Assembly: GCF_000411135.1 (NCBI RefSeq)
Contig: NZ_KE150263.1
Coordinates: 372,594 to 436,593, forward strand
Source of the DNA: Actinotignum schaalii FB123-CNA-2
GTDB taxonomy: Bacteria; Actinomycetota; Actinomycetes; Actinomycetales; Actinomycetaceae
DNA length: 64,000 bases
Direction: 5' to 3'
In this document: positions 35,498-44,002 of the stretch, piece after piece
How the letters are laid out: each line of letters opens with the position of its first letter
Numbering within the stretch: the first letter of the stretch is position 1
Program-made: the position numbers and the translations under genes
The notes under the pieces: model-generated
What the model was told of the DNA's origin: nothing
What the model saw: the letters and a program-made list of their open reading frames with translations, nothing else
Databases searched by the model: none

Positions 35498-37300
35498 CTA
35501 ATCCGTTGCGACCCGCTTCCGAATGAGGGTAATGAGCTCGGGAAGCACCGTGTAGAGGTCTCCGACGATTCCGTAATCGCAGAATTCGAACATTTCCGCT
35601 TCGGGATCATTATTGATCACCACGATGACACCGGAATCCGTGACTCCCGCGGTGTGATGCGGCTGGCCAGAAATACCGATGGCGATATACAAATCCGGGG
35701 CGATAACCGTGCCCGAAAGCCCCACGTAGGAATCACGCGGGAGCCAAGCATCACCTTCGGCCAGCGGGCGGGTTGCCCCTTCCGCGGCATCAAGCACCTC
35801 GGCGAGTTCATGGAAGAGCCGCAGGTCCTCCTTGGCGGCGAAACCGCGGCCGGCACCTACCACCCGGGTGGCGGTGGCCAAGCGCCGCTCGGACACATCT
35901 TCCGATTCAGCTGCCGTGATCCGCGCCGGCGCTATCGCGCCGGCCGGAGCCGCCACCTCAGATACCGGGGTGCTGCCAGCGCCGGCACAAGCCGCCGTAC
36001 CGGGAAGCGAACCGATCACGCCCACGAAGGTCACTCCCGCGCGCGCGTAGGTTTCCAGGGAGATAGCGCCGAAACGCCCGCTGACCACGTGTTCGGCGCT
36101 GACTTCACGCACATCGGTGAGGATGGGCCAGCCGTGCCGGCCGGCGATTTCCCCACCCAGCGCGCGTTCGCTCGGCTCATTGGGAACCAGCACAATATCC
36201 CCGGGCTGGGCATCCACGAGCTCCGTGAGCGCTGCGCTCAGGGCCTCGGGCGGCACGTCACTGGGGTGCGTAATAACCTGCATGCTGGTCGCATCCGGGA
36301 AGCCGGGCAGTTGCCCACTTTCCGGAGCCGTTTCGCCTTCGGGGACAAGGGCAATCACATGAACTGCATCGAAGCGGCGCAGGGCCGGAAGGAAAGGCGA
36401 AATAGTGGCACCGGCCGTAATAACCCATACCGCGTGCTCCGGGGTGGCGCCGATAGTCGAAGATGCCTCTGCCGCGGGAGTGCCGGCAGCGTTAGGAGCG
36501 GCGGCGTCGCCAGAAATGCCCGTGGAACCGGCGTTCGGCAGCAGGCCGCGGCGATCCAAGATCCCGACGAGTTCAGCCACGGCACCGGGGCCGTCGAGGA
36601 TTTGGTGGAGGCGAGGTTGGACGGGCGGAACCGCGCGCGCGATGGGGTCAAGGGTGCGCCCTTCCATATCGCCGAGGTCGGCGGCGGTAAGAAGTTGGGC
36701 GGGCTTTTTGGCAGCGTCGAGGATATCTTTCATGGCCGGGACTTTGACGGCCGCGGCATCGGACGTGACAGCGATAACCACCGGGCCGCTCACGCGCACC
36801 TCGCGGCGCTGCCCGCCGGTGTGCTGGGTGAGGAGGAGGGCCTCCCCCGCCGTGTTGATGGCTGAAACATCCTGGAAAGACGGCCAGCCCAGTGCCCCGG
36901 CGATTACGCCGGAAACCATCTTCGAGCCTTCGTCGGTGGAACCCGGGCCGGTGATAAGCGCCGTGATGGTGCCATCGCGCTGGACCACCCGCGCCAGGGC
37001 CTCCCCCACCGCGGTGGAATTCCAGCTGGTGGTGGCATCATCACTCACCACGAGGAGGCGATCCGGGCCTTTGGAAAGCGCGTTCTTGCGCAGCGCCGGA
37101 GTGCCGATGGAGTCGGGACCCAGGGTGATGCCCACAACCTCGGTGCCCAGGGCGTCGCCGAGTTCCCGCGCTGCCCGCATGGCAACGGCGTCGTCGTCGC
37201 TAATGGAGAGGCGCGCGCCGCTCCAATCCACCACACCGGAGTCCAGAACGTGCGCTGAACGTGGATCACCGGCAATTTTGTAGGCAACCGCAATGGTCAT
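35498..37300 (-). CDS. Fused electron transfer flavoprotein beta-alpha (EtfB-EtfA)
   Basis: This single 600-aa polypeptide carries both ETF subunits. Residues 1 to about 225 match EtfB/FixA (ITLGPDSIGTPALRKN, then GPGSTDEGSKMVSG). A linker rich in Ala and Gly follows. Residues about 285-600 match EtfA/FixB, with the FAD-binding C-terminus showing GLSGTVIAPDLYIAIGISG, DSGVIVVINNDPEAEMF and DYGIVGDLYTVLPEL. ETFs shuttle electrons between flavin dehydrogenases and other acceptors. The two subunits are normally separate genes. It is the last gene of an apparent operon with an oxidoreductase and a sodium symporter, 34 nt after the small membrane protein gene. The electron donor is unknown. Confidence 0.88.
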   Translation of the reverse strand: MTIAVAYKIAGDPRSAHVLDSGVVDWSGARLSISDDDAVAMRAARELGDALGTEVVGITLGPDSIGTPALRKNALSKGPDRLLVVSDDATTSWNSTAVGEALARVVQRDGTITALITGPGSTDEGSKMVSGVIAGALGWPSFQDVSAINTAGEALLLTQHTGGQRREVRVSGPVVIAVTSDAAAVKVPAMKDILDAAKKPAQLLTAADLGDMEGRTLDPIARAVPPVQPRLHQILDGPGAVAELVGILDRRGLLPNAGSTGISGDAAAPNAAGTPAAEASSTIGATPEHAVWVITAGATISPFLPALRRFDAVHVIALVPEGETAPESGQLPGFPDATSMQVITHPSDVPPEALSAALTELVDAQPGDIVLVPNEPSERALGGEIAGRHGWPILTDVREVSAEHVVSGRFGAISLETYARAGVTFVGVIGSLPGTAACAGAGSTPVSEVAAPAGAIAPARITAAESEDVSERRLATATRVVGAGRGFAAKEDLRLFHELAEVLDAAEGATRPLAEGDAWLPRDSYVGLSGTVIAPDLYIAIGISGQPHHTAGVTDSGVIVVINNDPEAEMFEFCDYGIVGDLYTVLPELITLIRKRVATD

Positions 37301-37334
37301 AAGTGTCCCCTGACGTAGTCGTTAGGCTTGCACA

Positions 37335-37778
37335 TTATCTTAGCTCTCCCGCGGCGCGGTGGGCTGCTCGGGGTCCAGCGTCCCCGCGGTGGGCTCCGCG
37401 AAGGATTGGTTCGACGACGCTGCCCCCCGGCTGCGTGGAACCTGGCTGCCCATCCTCATCGGGCAGGCGCGATCCGAGGGCTTCGGAAAGCACCTGCGGG
37501 GCCGCGGCACTGCGGCCGGCGAAGAAGAGCGCCACAAGGATCATCGCCAGGCCGGTCCAGAGGTTGAGGTTGATTCCCGCGGCTTTGGCCAGGTCTTCCT
37601 CGGTCACGAAGAAGAGCCCGTAGCCGGCCAGCATCGTGCCGAAAACCCCGAACATGATGGCGATCCAGGTGCGCAGGTCGAAAAGCGAGAGTCGCCCGAG
37701 GCGTGCCTCGGGAAGGTGAGGCTCAGCCGCCGGCACCGAAGCTGGCGCGGCGCCCAGCCGAGCTGCGTCGTCGTTCAT
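37335..37778 (-). CDS. Small membrane protein associated with a sodium:solute symporter
   Basis: This protein of about 147 aa has two predicted membrane helices (the first near TWIAIMFGVFGTMLAGYGLFF, the second near NLWTGLAMILVALFFAG) flanked by polar, low-complexity tails. Similar short two-helix proteins often accompany SLC5 symporters in actinobacteria and may be accessory subunits. The start at 37778 follows AAGGGACGC. The gene begins 18 nt after the symporter stop codon. Confidence 0.7.
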   Translation of the reverse strand: MNDDAARLGAAPASVPAAEPHLPEARLGRLSLFDLRTWIAIMFGVFGTMLAGYGLFFVTEEDLAKAAGINLNLWTGLAMILVALFFAGRSAAAPQVLSEALGSRLPDEDGQPGSTQPGGSVVEPILRGAHRGDAGPRAAHRAAGELR

Positions 37779-37796
37779 ATCGTCGCGTCCCTTCAT

Positions 37797-39497
37797 TTAC
37801 AGCACCACATTGAGAACCGTGCACACCGCGAGCACCGCGATACCCAGCGGCACCGGCTCTTCCCACCAGTGCAGTTTTTCGCCGGTCAGGGCGCGTTCGC
37901 GGGCTTCGGCCACCCGGGCTTCGTGCAGTTTCGGAGCCGGCCGGGCACCCTTAATATCCATTTTGACGCGGCCCCACACCAGGCCGTCGAGTTCCTCGAT
38001 GGGCTTGGGGCGCGTGAACTTCGTGACGAGCACCGAGACAATGAAATCAGCAATAAAAGCGACACCGGAAGCCGTGAACGAAGCCGCCTGGGAGGAATTG
38101 AAGGCCAGCAACCCGTTCGCGTAACCCAGCTGGATAAACCCGGCGCCGGCTGCGCCCGCTACCAGGCCCCACAGCCCGGCCTGCGGACTCATGCGGGCCC
38201 AGAACATTCCCATAATGAACGTGGCGAAAAGCGGGGCGTTGAAAATGGACTGCAGCATCTGGGTGTAGTCCTGAATATTGGAGAATTCTGCGGCAATAAA
38301 GGCGGCCCCAATGGCGATGAGCACCCCGATAATCGTCAAGCGCCGCCCGATTTTAATGTAGTAGGTGTCCTTGCGGCCCGGGCGCACGTAGGTTTCCCAA
38401 ATATCGTAGGTGACCACGGTGTTAAAAGAAGAAACATTCGCGGCCATCCCGGCCATGAAGGCCGCAATCAGCCCGGCCAGAGCCATGCCCAGCAGGCCGT
38501 GCGGGAGCACCTCCCCCATGAGGGCCGGGAAAGCCTCATTATGCGTGATCTCCCCGGTATGCAGTTGCGGAATGAGGACCGCGGCGATCAGCCCGGGCAC
38601 GATAATAATAAGCGGCAAAAACATTTTCGGGATCGCCGCGAGAATCGGGGTCAGGCGTGCGGAACGCATATCTTTGGCGGACAGCGCGCGCTGCACCTCG
38701 GTGAAATTCGTGGTCCAGTACCCGAAGGAATTCACGAAGCCCATCCCCAGCAGCAGCGCGATCCAATTCCCGTACGGGTTCGTGGTGTTCCCCAACCCGG
38801 TTCCACCCCACACATCCAGGCCGTTCGGGCCGAGCACCTGGGTTTCGTTGAGGGCGTTGACCAGCCCGGCCGGCCCGCCCACCCGCGCCAGCCCGGCGAT
38901 GGTGAGCGGGGTGAGCACCGCAACGATGAGCAAGAATTGCAAGACCTCGTTGTACATGGTGGCGGTGAGCCCGCCCATCACCGTGTAGACCAGCACCACG
39001 CCGGCCGCGATAATAATCGAGGCCCACAGCGGCACCCCGATGAGCACGTTAATGAGGAGCGCGAGGGCAAAAAGGTTGATTCCGGCCACCAGGATGGTTG
39101 CCACCGAGAAAATCACCGATTGGTAGAGGTGGGTGGGCCGGTCGAAACGTAAACGCAGGTATTCGGGAACCGAACGCACTCGCGAGCCGTAATAGAAGGG
39201 CATCATAATCAGCCCGAGGAAAACCATGGCCGGAACCGCGCCGATCCAGTAGTAATGCACCGTGGGCAGGCCGTATTGAGAGCCGGAGGCCGCCATTCCG
39301 ATGAGTTCGACCGCCCCGATATTCGCGGAGAGGAAGGCCAGTGCGCAGATCCACGCCGGCAGCGAGCGCCCGGAAAGGAAAAAATCTTCCGAGGTATTGA
39401 CCTTGCGCCGGGTCACCACGCCGATAATAAGGACCAGCACCAGGTAGAGCACCACGAAGCTGTAGTCGAAAGCGCTCGCGTCGAGCCGCAAATCCAT
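37797..39497 (-). CDS. Sodium:solute symporter (SLC5/SSS family)
   Basis: This 566-aa integral membrane protein of the sodium:solute symporter family has about 13 helices. The opening YLVLVLIIGVVTRRKVNTSEDFFLSGRSLP and the motif FLSANIGAVELIGMA are characteristic of the family. The C-terminal 80 residues include a soluble segment and a final helix. The substrate cannot be read; the oxidoreductase gene directly upstream, separated by 3 nt, suggests a sugar, inositol or sialic-acid-type substrate. Confidence 0.9.
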   Translation of the reverse strand: MDLRLDASAFDYSFVVLYLVLVLIIGVVTRRKVNTSEDFFLSGRSLPAWICALAFLSANIGAVELIGMAASGSQYGLPTVHYYWIGAVPAMVFLGLIMMPFYYGSRVRSVPEYLRLRFDRPTHLYQSVIFSVATILVAGINLFALALLINVLIGVPLWASIIIAAGVVLVYTVMGGLTATMYNEVLQFLLIVAVLTPLTIAGLARVGGPAGLVNALNETQVLGPNGLDVWGGTGLGNTTNPYGNWIALLLGMGFVNSFGYWTTNFTEVQRALSAKDMRSARLTPILAAIPKMFLPLIIIVPGLIAAVLIPQLHTGEITHNEAFPALMGEVLPHGLLGMALAGLIAAFMAGMAANVSSFNTVVTYDIWETYVRPGRKDTYYIKIGRRLTIIGVLIAIGAAFIAAEFSNIQDYTQMLQSIFNAPLFATFIMGMFWARMSPQAGLWGLVAGAAGAGFIQLGYANGLLAFNSSQAASFTASGVAFIADFIVSVLVTKFTRPKPIEELDGLVWGRVKMDIKGARPAPKLHEARVAEARERALTGEKLHWWEEPVPLGIAVLAVCTVLNVVL

Positions 39498-39500
39498 GCT

Positions 39501-40520
39501 CTAGCCCTCAATTTCGGCCAGGGACACCACGCGGTGCTCGCGTTGCGATAACCGCACGGCTTCGGCGATACGTAGCGAGGCAACGGCGTCATCGACCGTA
39601 GCGGGAATCTCCCCGCGGCCCGCAACCACCTCCAAAAATGCCTCGATTTCACGTTCGTAGCAGGCGGCGAAACGGGCAATGAAATCAACCCAGGCGGACT
39701 CTTCCGGATAGGAGACCCCATCCTCCAGGGAACGCACCGGCAACTTATTATCGAAGCCGACCGCGAGTGTCTGTTCGGTGCCGTGCAGCTCCATGCGCAC
39801 GTCATATCCGTGGCCGTTGAAACGCGAAGATTGCGCGGTGGCGAGCACATCGCCTTCCAGGCGCAGCACCGCTGCTGTTTCGCATACATCCCCGAAATCG
39901 CGGAAATCGGCCAGGCCCAGATCGGTGCCGAAAGCCATGACCTCGGTGACCTCGCGCCCGGTCACCCAGCGCAGCATATCGAAATCGTGGATGAGGCAGT
40001 CGATGTAAATGCCGCCCGAAGCGGCCAGGAATTCGCGAGCGGCCGGGGCCTGGTCCATGGTCCCCATGCTCAGGCGGCGCAGCTGACCCAGACTTTCTTC
40101 ACGCACCGCCGCCCGTGCCCTGGTATAGGCGGTATCGAAGCGGCGCTGGAAGCCGACCTGGATGCGAGCCTTCTGCTTGCGAGCTGCCTCGCGCACTTTC
40201 AGGGTCGAGGCCAGGGAAGTGGATACCGGCTTTTCGGTGAACATAGGTATGCCCAGCTCCATGCCGCGCAGCAGCTGTTCGGCGTGCACATCCGTGGGGC
40301 TGGTGAGGACGAGGGCGTCCAGGGTGGTGTCCGTGAGGGTGGCCTCCACGCTGGCTTCACTGATACGGGCGCGAGTTGCAGCCTCAGCTTCCAGTTCGGC
40401 GACGACGGCAGCACTGCGCTCCGGTTTCGGTTCGGCAATAACAAGTTCATCAACACGGTGGGCGAGAATGCGCGCGTGCATAAGCCCGGCGCGGCCCGCT
40501 CCCAGTAAACCAATTTTCAA
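39501..40520 (-). CDS. Gfo/Idh/MocA-family oxidoreductase
   Basis: This 339-aa NAD(P)-dependent oxidoreductase has an N-terminal Rossmann domain (GLLGAGRAGLMHARIL), the conserved EKP motif (MFTEKPVS, catalytic lysine), and the C-terminal motif GGIYIDCLIHDFDMLRW. It resembles inositol 2-dehydrogenase and related sugar dehydrogenases. The start is TTG at 40520 after AAGGATTCCCTG. It is the first gene of the operon with the symporter, the small membrane protein and the fused ETF. Confidence 0.9.
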   Translation of the reverse strand: MKIGLLGAGRAGLMHARILAHRVDELVIAEPKPERSAAVVAELEAEAATRARISEASVEATLTDTTLDALVLTSPTDVHAEQLLRGMELGIPMFTEKPVSTSLASTLKVREAARKQKARIQVGFQRRFDTAYTRARAAVREESLGQLRRLSMGTMDQAPAAREFLAASGGIYIDCLIHDFDMLRWVTGREVTEVMAFGTDLGLADFRDFGDVCETAAVLRLEGDVLATAQSSRFNGHGYDVRMELHGTEQTLAVGFDNKLPVRSLEDGVSYPEESAWVDFIARFAACYEREIEAFLEVVAGRGEIPATVDDAVASLRIAEAVRLSQREHRVVSLAEIEG

Positions 40521-40627
40521 CAGGGAATCCTTCCAAACGTGACATTAGCCTAAAGCAATTTCACCCACACCGAAGAGACTCGCGTCACACATGGGTCAAC
40601 TTGCGCCTCCGCCGGTTCTATGGTTCA

Positions 40628-40643
40628 TTAGTTATGTAACTAA
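40628..40643. promoter_or_regulatory. Perfect palindrome, probable operator of the GntR regulator
   Basis: TTAGTTATGTAACTAA is a perfect 7-bp inverted repeat with a 2-nt spacer, 16 nt before the regulator start. YtrA-type GntR repressors bind short inverted repeats in their own promoters, so autoregulation is likely. Confidence 0.75.
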
Positions 40644-40658
40644 CCAAGGAGGGAGGGC

Positions 40659-41030
40659 GTGATGGAGTTCAGTTCAGCGGTGCCGATCTATGTGCAGCTG
40701 GCCGAGGATCTGCGTCGTCGTATTCTCTCCGGTGAACTCGGGCCCGGAGAAAAGGTCATGTCTACCACCGAATACGCCGCCACCTACCGCATTAATCCCG
40801 CCACCGCGAACAAAGCTTTTTCCCTCCTCGTGGAGGAAGGAATCCTGGAAAAGCGCCGCGGCATCGGCATGTTCGTGACCGCGGGTGCACAAGCGGCCCT
40901 GCGCGAGCGCGGGCGCGCCACCTACCTGAGTGAGACCCTCGCCCCGGCACTCGCCGCGGGCCGGGTGCTCGGCCTCAGCCCCGCGGAAATATCCACACTC
41001 GTCTCGACCTATTGGGAGGAGAACCAATGA
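40659..41030 (+). CDS. GntR-family transcriptional regulator, YtrA type
   Basis: This 123-aa protein has an N-terminal winged helix-turn-helix (residues about 8-75; AEDLRRRILSGELGPGEKVMST is the family opening) and a short C-terminal helical dimerisation region, typical of the YtrA subfamily, which lacks a large effector domain. YtrA regulators control the ABC transporter genes next to them. A strong ribosome binding site (AAGGAGGGAGGGC) precedes GTG 40659; ATG 40662 is the alternative. The gene overlaps the ATPase gene by 4 nt. Confidence 0.9.
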   Translation: MMEFSSAVPIYVQLAEDLRRRILSGELGPGEKVMSTTEYAATYRINPATANKAFSLLVEEGILEKRRGIGMFVTAGAQAALRERGRATYLSETLAPALAAGRVLGLSPAEISTLVSTYWEENQ

Positions 41031-41860
41031 TTAGCATCGAGAACCTGAGTTTCAGCTACCGGCGCGGGGCTCGCGCCCTCGATGATCTCAGCGTGGAGAT
41101 CGGCCACGACACCATCACCGGTCTTTTCGGCCGCAACGGCTCGGGCAAATCCACGCTCGGGATGCTCATCGCCGGGCTCCTCCCGATTCGGCGCTCCCGC
41201 GGGCGCGCCTCGGGAAACATTTTTATTGACGGGCATCCGGTGGATGAAAACCCGGAGGTTATGCCGGGGGTGGCCTATATTCCGGCTCGGGTGGAGGTGA
41301 TTTCCGGTTCCCCGCTCGCCATGACGATGGATCTGTGGCGCATGGCCCGCCCCACCTGGGATGAGGATTTCGCCCGGGAGCTATTCGAGCTTTTTGAACT
41401 GGATCCCACCCGCGTGATTGACGGGCTCTCCGTGGGCCAGCGCTCCACATTTTCCGCGATTCTGGGCTTGGCTGCGCGCTGCCCCATCACTATTTTCGAT
41501 GAGGTCCACCTGGGCATGGACGCGGTCATGCGCGAACTGTTCTACCGGGTTTTGCTCAGTGATTTCGCCGAGCACCCCCGCACCATTATTCTCTCCTCCC
41601 ACCTGCTCGAGGAGGTGGAGAACCTGGTGGATACCGTGGTATTCCTGCACCGCGGGAAGCTGCTGGAGACCGGGGATGCCGATGAGGTTCGCGCGCGCCA
41701 TTCCACCGATAGCCTCGCTTCCCTCACCGATGTTTTAGTGACGACGACGCTCTCCCCCGCCCAGCGGGCCCGCCTGGCACAACCGCTGGGCGCGCAGGCG
41801 CCCCGGGCCGGAAGCGCGGAAGCATCCACCCGCACCCCGATTGGAGTCGATCATGATTAA
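41027..41860 (+). CDS. ABC transporter ATP-binding protein (YtrB-like)
   Basis: This 277-aa ATPase is translationally coupled to the GntR regulator (ATGA overlap). Walker A is GRNGSGKST and Walker B is ITIFDEVHLGMD; the signature is LSVGQRS instead of LSGGQ, as often seen in this regulator-linked class. The C-terminal 50 residues are an Ala/Arg-rich extension. The system may respond to cell-envelope stress or antimicrobial compounds as in Bacillus Ytr, by analogy only. Confidence 0.88.
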   Translation: MISIENLSFSYRRGARALDDLSVEIGHDTITGLFGRNGSGKSTLGMLIAGLLPIRRSRGRASGNIFIDGHPVDENPEVMPGVAYIPARVEVISGSPLAMTMDLWRMARPTWDEDFARELFELFELDPTRVIDGLSVGQRSTFSAILGLAARCPITIFDEVHLGMDAVMRELFYRVLLSDFAEHPRTIILSSHLLEEVENLVDTVVFLHRGKLLETGDADEVRARHSTDSLASLTDVLVTTTLSPAQRARLAQPLGAQAPRAGSAEASTRTPIGVDHD

Positions 41861-42758
41861 GCTGTATCACCGTATTAATTCCGCGATTGAACTCACAGCC
41901 CGGCGAGTGATCGGATACCGAGGACTCTTCTCCTACTTCTACCGGAGCTTCTGGCTACTCACGGGGTGCGCACTGGTCTTCATGAGTGCCTTGGCCCTGG
42001 CCACCAATAACCTCCCACATATGGCCATTGAAGGAATTGATCACGGCTTCCTTAACTGGATCGTGCTCGCCTGGGTCTGCCTAGGAGTGGGAATGGTTCT
42101 GGTAGCTATGCTCTCCACGATTGCCATGCGAGCGCACCTACAAGCGGGAACCACGCGGCGGCAATTCTTCAATGCCCTGGCCCGGGCTGCCGCGCGGATG
42201 AGCGCTGAATACCTGGCGGTCACCGCAGTGCTTCTCTTTATCACGCTGACCTTTATACGCAGCGCGAATGGCTCCAGGCTCCTCGATGGTGCTACTTTGG
42301 TGAACGGTAACGCGATGGAATCGGGCAGCGTGTGGTTCACACTTATTCCCATGTGGCCCGGCCTTCTCGCATTTTTCTTCACAACCGTGCTCCTCACCAC
42401 CTTCTTCCTGCGCTGGTCGTTGAGCACAGTGGCACGGGCAGCTGCTGTGCTCATTGCCTTCTTTGCCGGGCTCTCCCTGATCGGATACCTCATCGGGGTG
42501 ACCGGGCTGGGCGAATTTATCGCCCGCCTCTGGCTTCCCCATTGGGAACGCTTCGGCACCTGGGCGGCCCGCACCGGTACGGATTTCGCGCATTGGGTGG
42601 GGCGGGTGAGTGACTCTATCGGCTTCACGGATTTCCTCACCGCCAATCGGGCCTTCATGGCGATGATTGGTTTCATTCTCATCTTCGGTACCTGCGCGGT
42701 GATCGCTTGGGCGCTGGCGCGGCGTTCCACCGGCCGCTTGCATCTACTGCGGCTCTAG
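41853..42758 (+). CDS. Membrane protein of the YtrA-linked ABC system
   Basis: This protein of about 301 aa has six predicted membrane helices and is probably the permease partner of the preceding ATPase, given the 8-nt overlap and the operon. I do not recognise a specific family. The start at 41853 (MIKLYHRINSAIE) is preferred to 41841 because it follows GATTGGAGTCG within the ATPase gene. Confidence 0.75.
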   Translation: MIKLYHRINSAIELTARRVIGYRGLFSYFYRSFWLLTGCALVFMSALALATNNLPHMAIEGIDHGFLNWIVLAWVCLGVGMVLVAMLSTIAMRAHLQAGTTRRQFFNALARAAARMSAEYLAVTAVLLFITLTFIRSANGSRLLDGATLVNGNAMESGSVWFTLIPMWPGLLAFFFTTVLLTTFFLRWSLSTVARAAAVLIAFFAGLSLIGYLIGVTGLGEFIARLWLPHWERFGTWAARTGTDFAHWVGRVSDSIGFTDFLTANRAFMAMIGFILIFGTCAVIAWALARRSTGRLHLLRL

Positions 42759-42846
42759 CTGGGAGCGGGACCGTGCTGCGGGGCGCGATAGCGCGGCCCG
42801 CAGCGCCGTCGTCGTTCCTACCTAGGAGCAGCGCGCACGAGCACCG

Positions 42847-42852
42847 TAGACT
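42847..42852 (+). promoter_or_regulatory. -10 box of a probable leaderless transcript (ald)
   Basis: TAGACT ends 6 nt before the ATG of ald, and there is no ribosome binding site between them. Confidence 0.6.
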
Positions 42853-42858
42853 AAGCAC

Positions 42859-43998
42859 ATGATTATTGGCGTTCCCACAGAACTGAAGAATAACGAATAC
42901 CGGGTCGCGCTCACCCCGGCCGGTGCGCGCGAACTGGCCGCGGCCGGGCACACAGTGCTAGTCCAGGCCGGGGCCGGGGCGGCCTCCGGATGCGCCGACG
43001 CCGCCTACGCGGCTGCCGGGGCCCGTATCTGCCCGGAGGCGGCCGAGGTGTGGGGCGCCGATGCGGTTCTCAAAGTCAAGGAACCCGAAGCGGAAGAATA
43101 CCGGTATCTGCGCGAGGACCTGGTGCTTTTCACCTATTTGCACCTGGCTTCCCAGCCGAAGCTCGCCCGCGCGCTCCTGGATGCCGGCACCACCGCCATC
43201 GCCTATGAAACCGTGCGCGAACGGAAAGCACTGCCGCTGCTCGCGCCCATGAGCCGGGTGGCCGGCAAACTCGCCCCCATCGTGGGTTCGCATTACCTTC
43301 TCGACGCGCAGGGCGGAGCCGGGATTCTTATCGGTGGGGTGGCCGGAACCCGCAAGGGTAAAGTGACCGTGATCGGCGCGGGTATCGCCGGGGAATCCGC
43401 CGCGGTTATGGCCGCCGGGATGGGCGCGAACGTGACGATTCTGGATATTAATATTGAGCGGCTCGCCCAATTGGAGATGCGTCACGCCGGGATGCTCACC
43501 ACCCTCGCCTCCACCGCGCAGACCATCGAGGAGCAGGTTGCGGATGCCGATCTGGTGATCGGCACGGTGCTGGTGCCGGGCTCCTCCACTCCCAAGCTGG
43601 TGACCTCCGCGATGGTGGAAGGCATGCGCCCGGGCAGCGTGCTCGTAGATATTGCCATTGACCAGGGCGGATGCTTCGAGGATTCCCATCCCACCACCCA
43701 CGCTGAGCCCACTTTCACGGTGGACGGAAAGATTTTCTATTGCGTGGCGAATATGCCCGGTGCGGTTCCGCGCACCTCCACAGAAGCTTTGACGACGGCG
43801 ACACTCCCCTACGTGGTGCGCCTGGCGGCCGAGGGGTGGCGCGCGGCCGCCAGCGCGGATCCCGGTTTCGCTAGCGGCGTGAATATTAGCGGTGGGAAAA
43901 TCACCCACCGCGGGGTTTTTGATTCGTTGAGCGGGGCGCTGGGGCTGCCCGAATCTGAGTTTGACGATTCCTGCGTGTCGCAGGCAATGGCAGACTAG
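42859..43998 (+). CDS. ald: Alanine dehydrogenase
   Basis: This enzyme reversibly deaminates L-alanine to pyruvate with NAD. The 379-aa protein has the N-terminal signature GVPTELKNNEYRVALTPAG, the nucleotide-binding block VTVIGAGIAGESAAVMAAGMGA, and NMPGAVPRTST near the C-terminus, all typical. It is the first gene of ald-nadE-GNAT and ends 4 nt before nadE. The promoter looks leaderless. Confidence 0.95.
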   Translation: MIIGVPTELKNNEYRVALTPAGARELAAAGHTVLVQAGAGAASGCADAAYAAAGARICPEAAEVWGADAVLKVKEPEAEEYRYLREDLVLFTYLHLASQPKLARALLDAGTTAIAYETVRERKALPLLAPMSRVAGKLAPIVGSHYLLDAQGGAGILIGGVAGTRKGKVTVIGAGIAGESAAVMAAGMGANVTILDINIERLAQLEMRHAGMLTTLASTAQTIEEQVADADLVIGTVLVPGSSTPKLVTSAMVEGMRPGSVLVDIAIDQGGCFEDSHPTTHAEPTFTVDGKIFYCVANMPGAVPRTSTEALTTATLPYVVRLAAEGWRAAASADPGFASGVNISGGKITHRGVFDSLSGALGLPESEFDDSCVSQAMAD

Positions 43999-44002
43999 TC
44001 CC

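Noticed and set aside
42759-42858. A short gene between the membrane protein and ald
   Set aside because: Only about 100 nt remain, with a copy of the recurrent word and the ald promoter.
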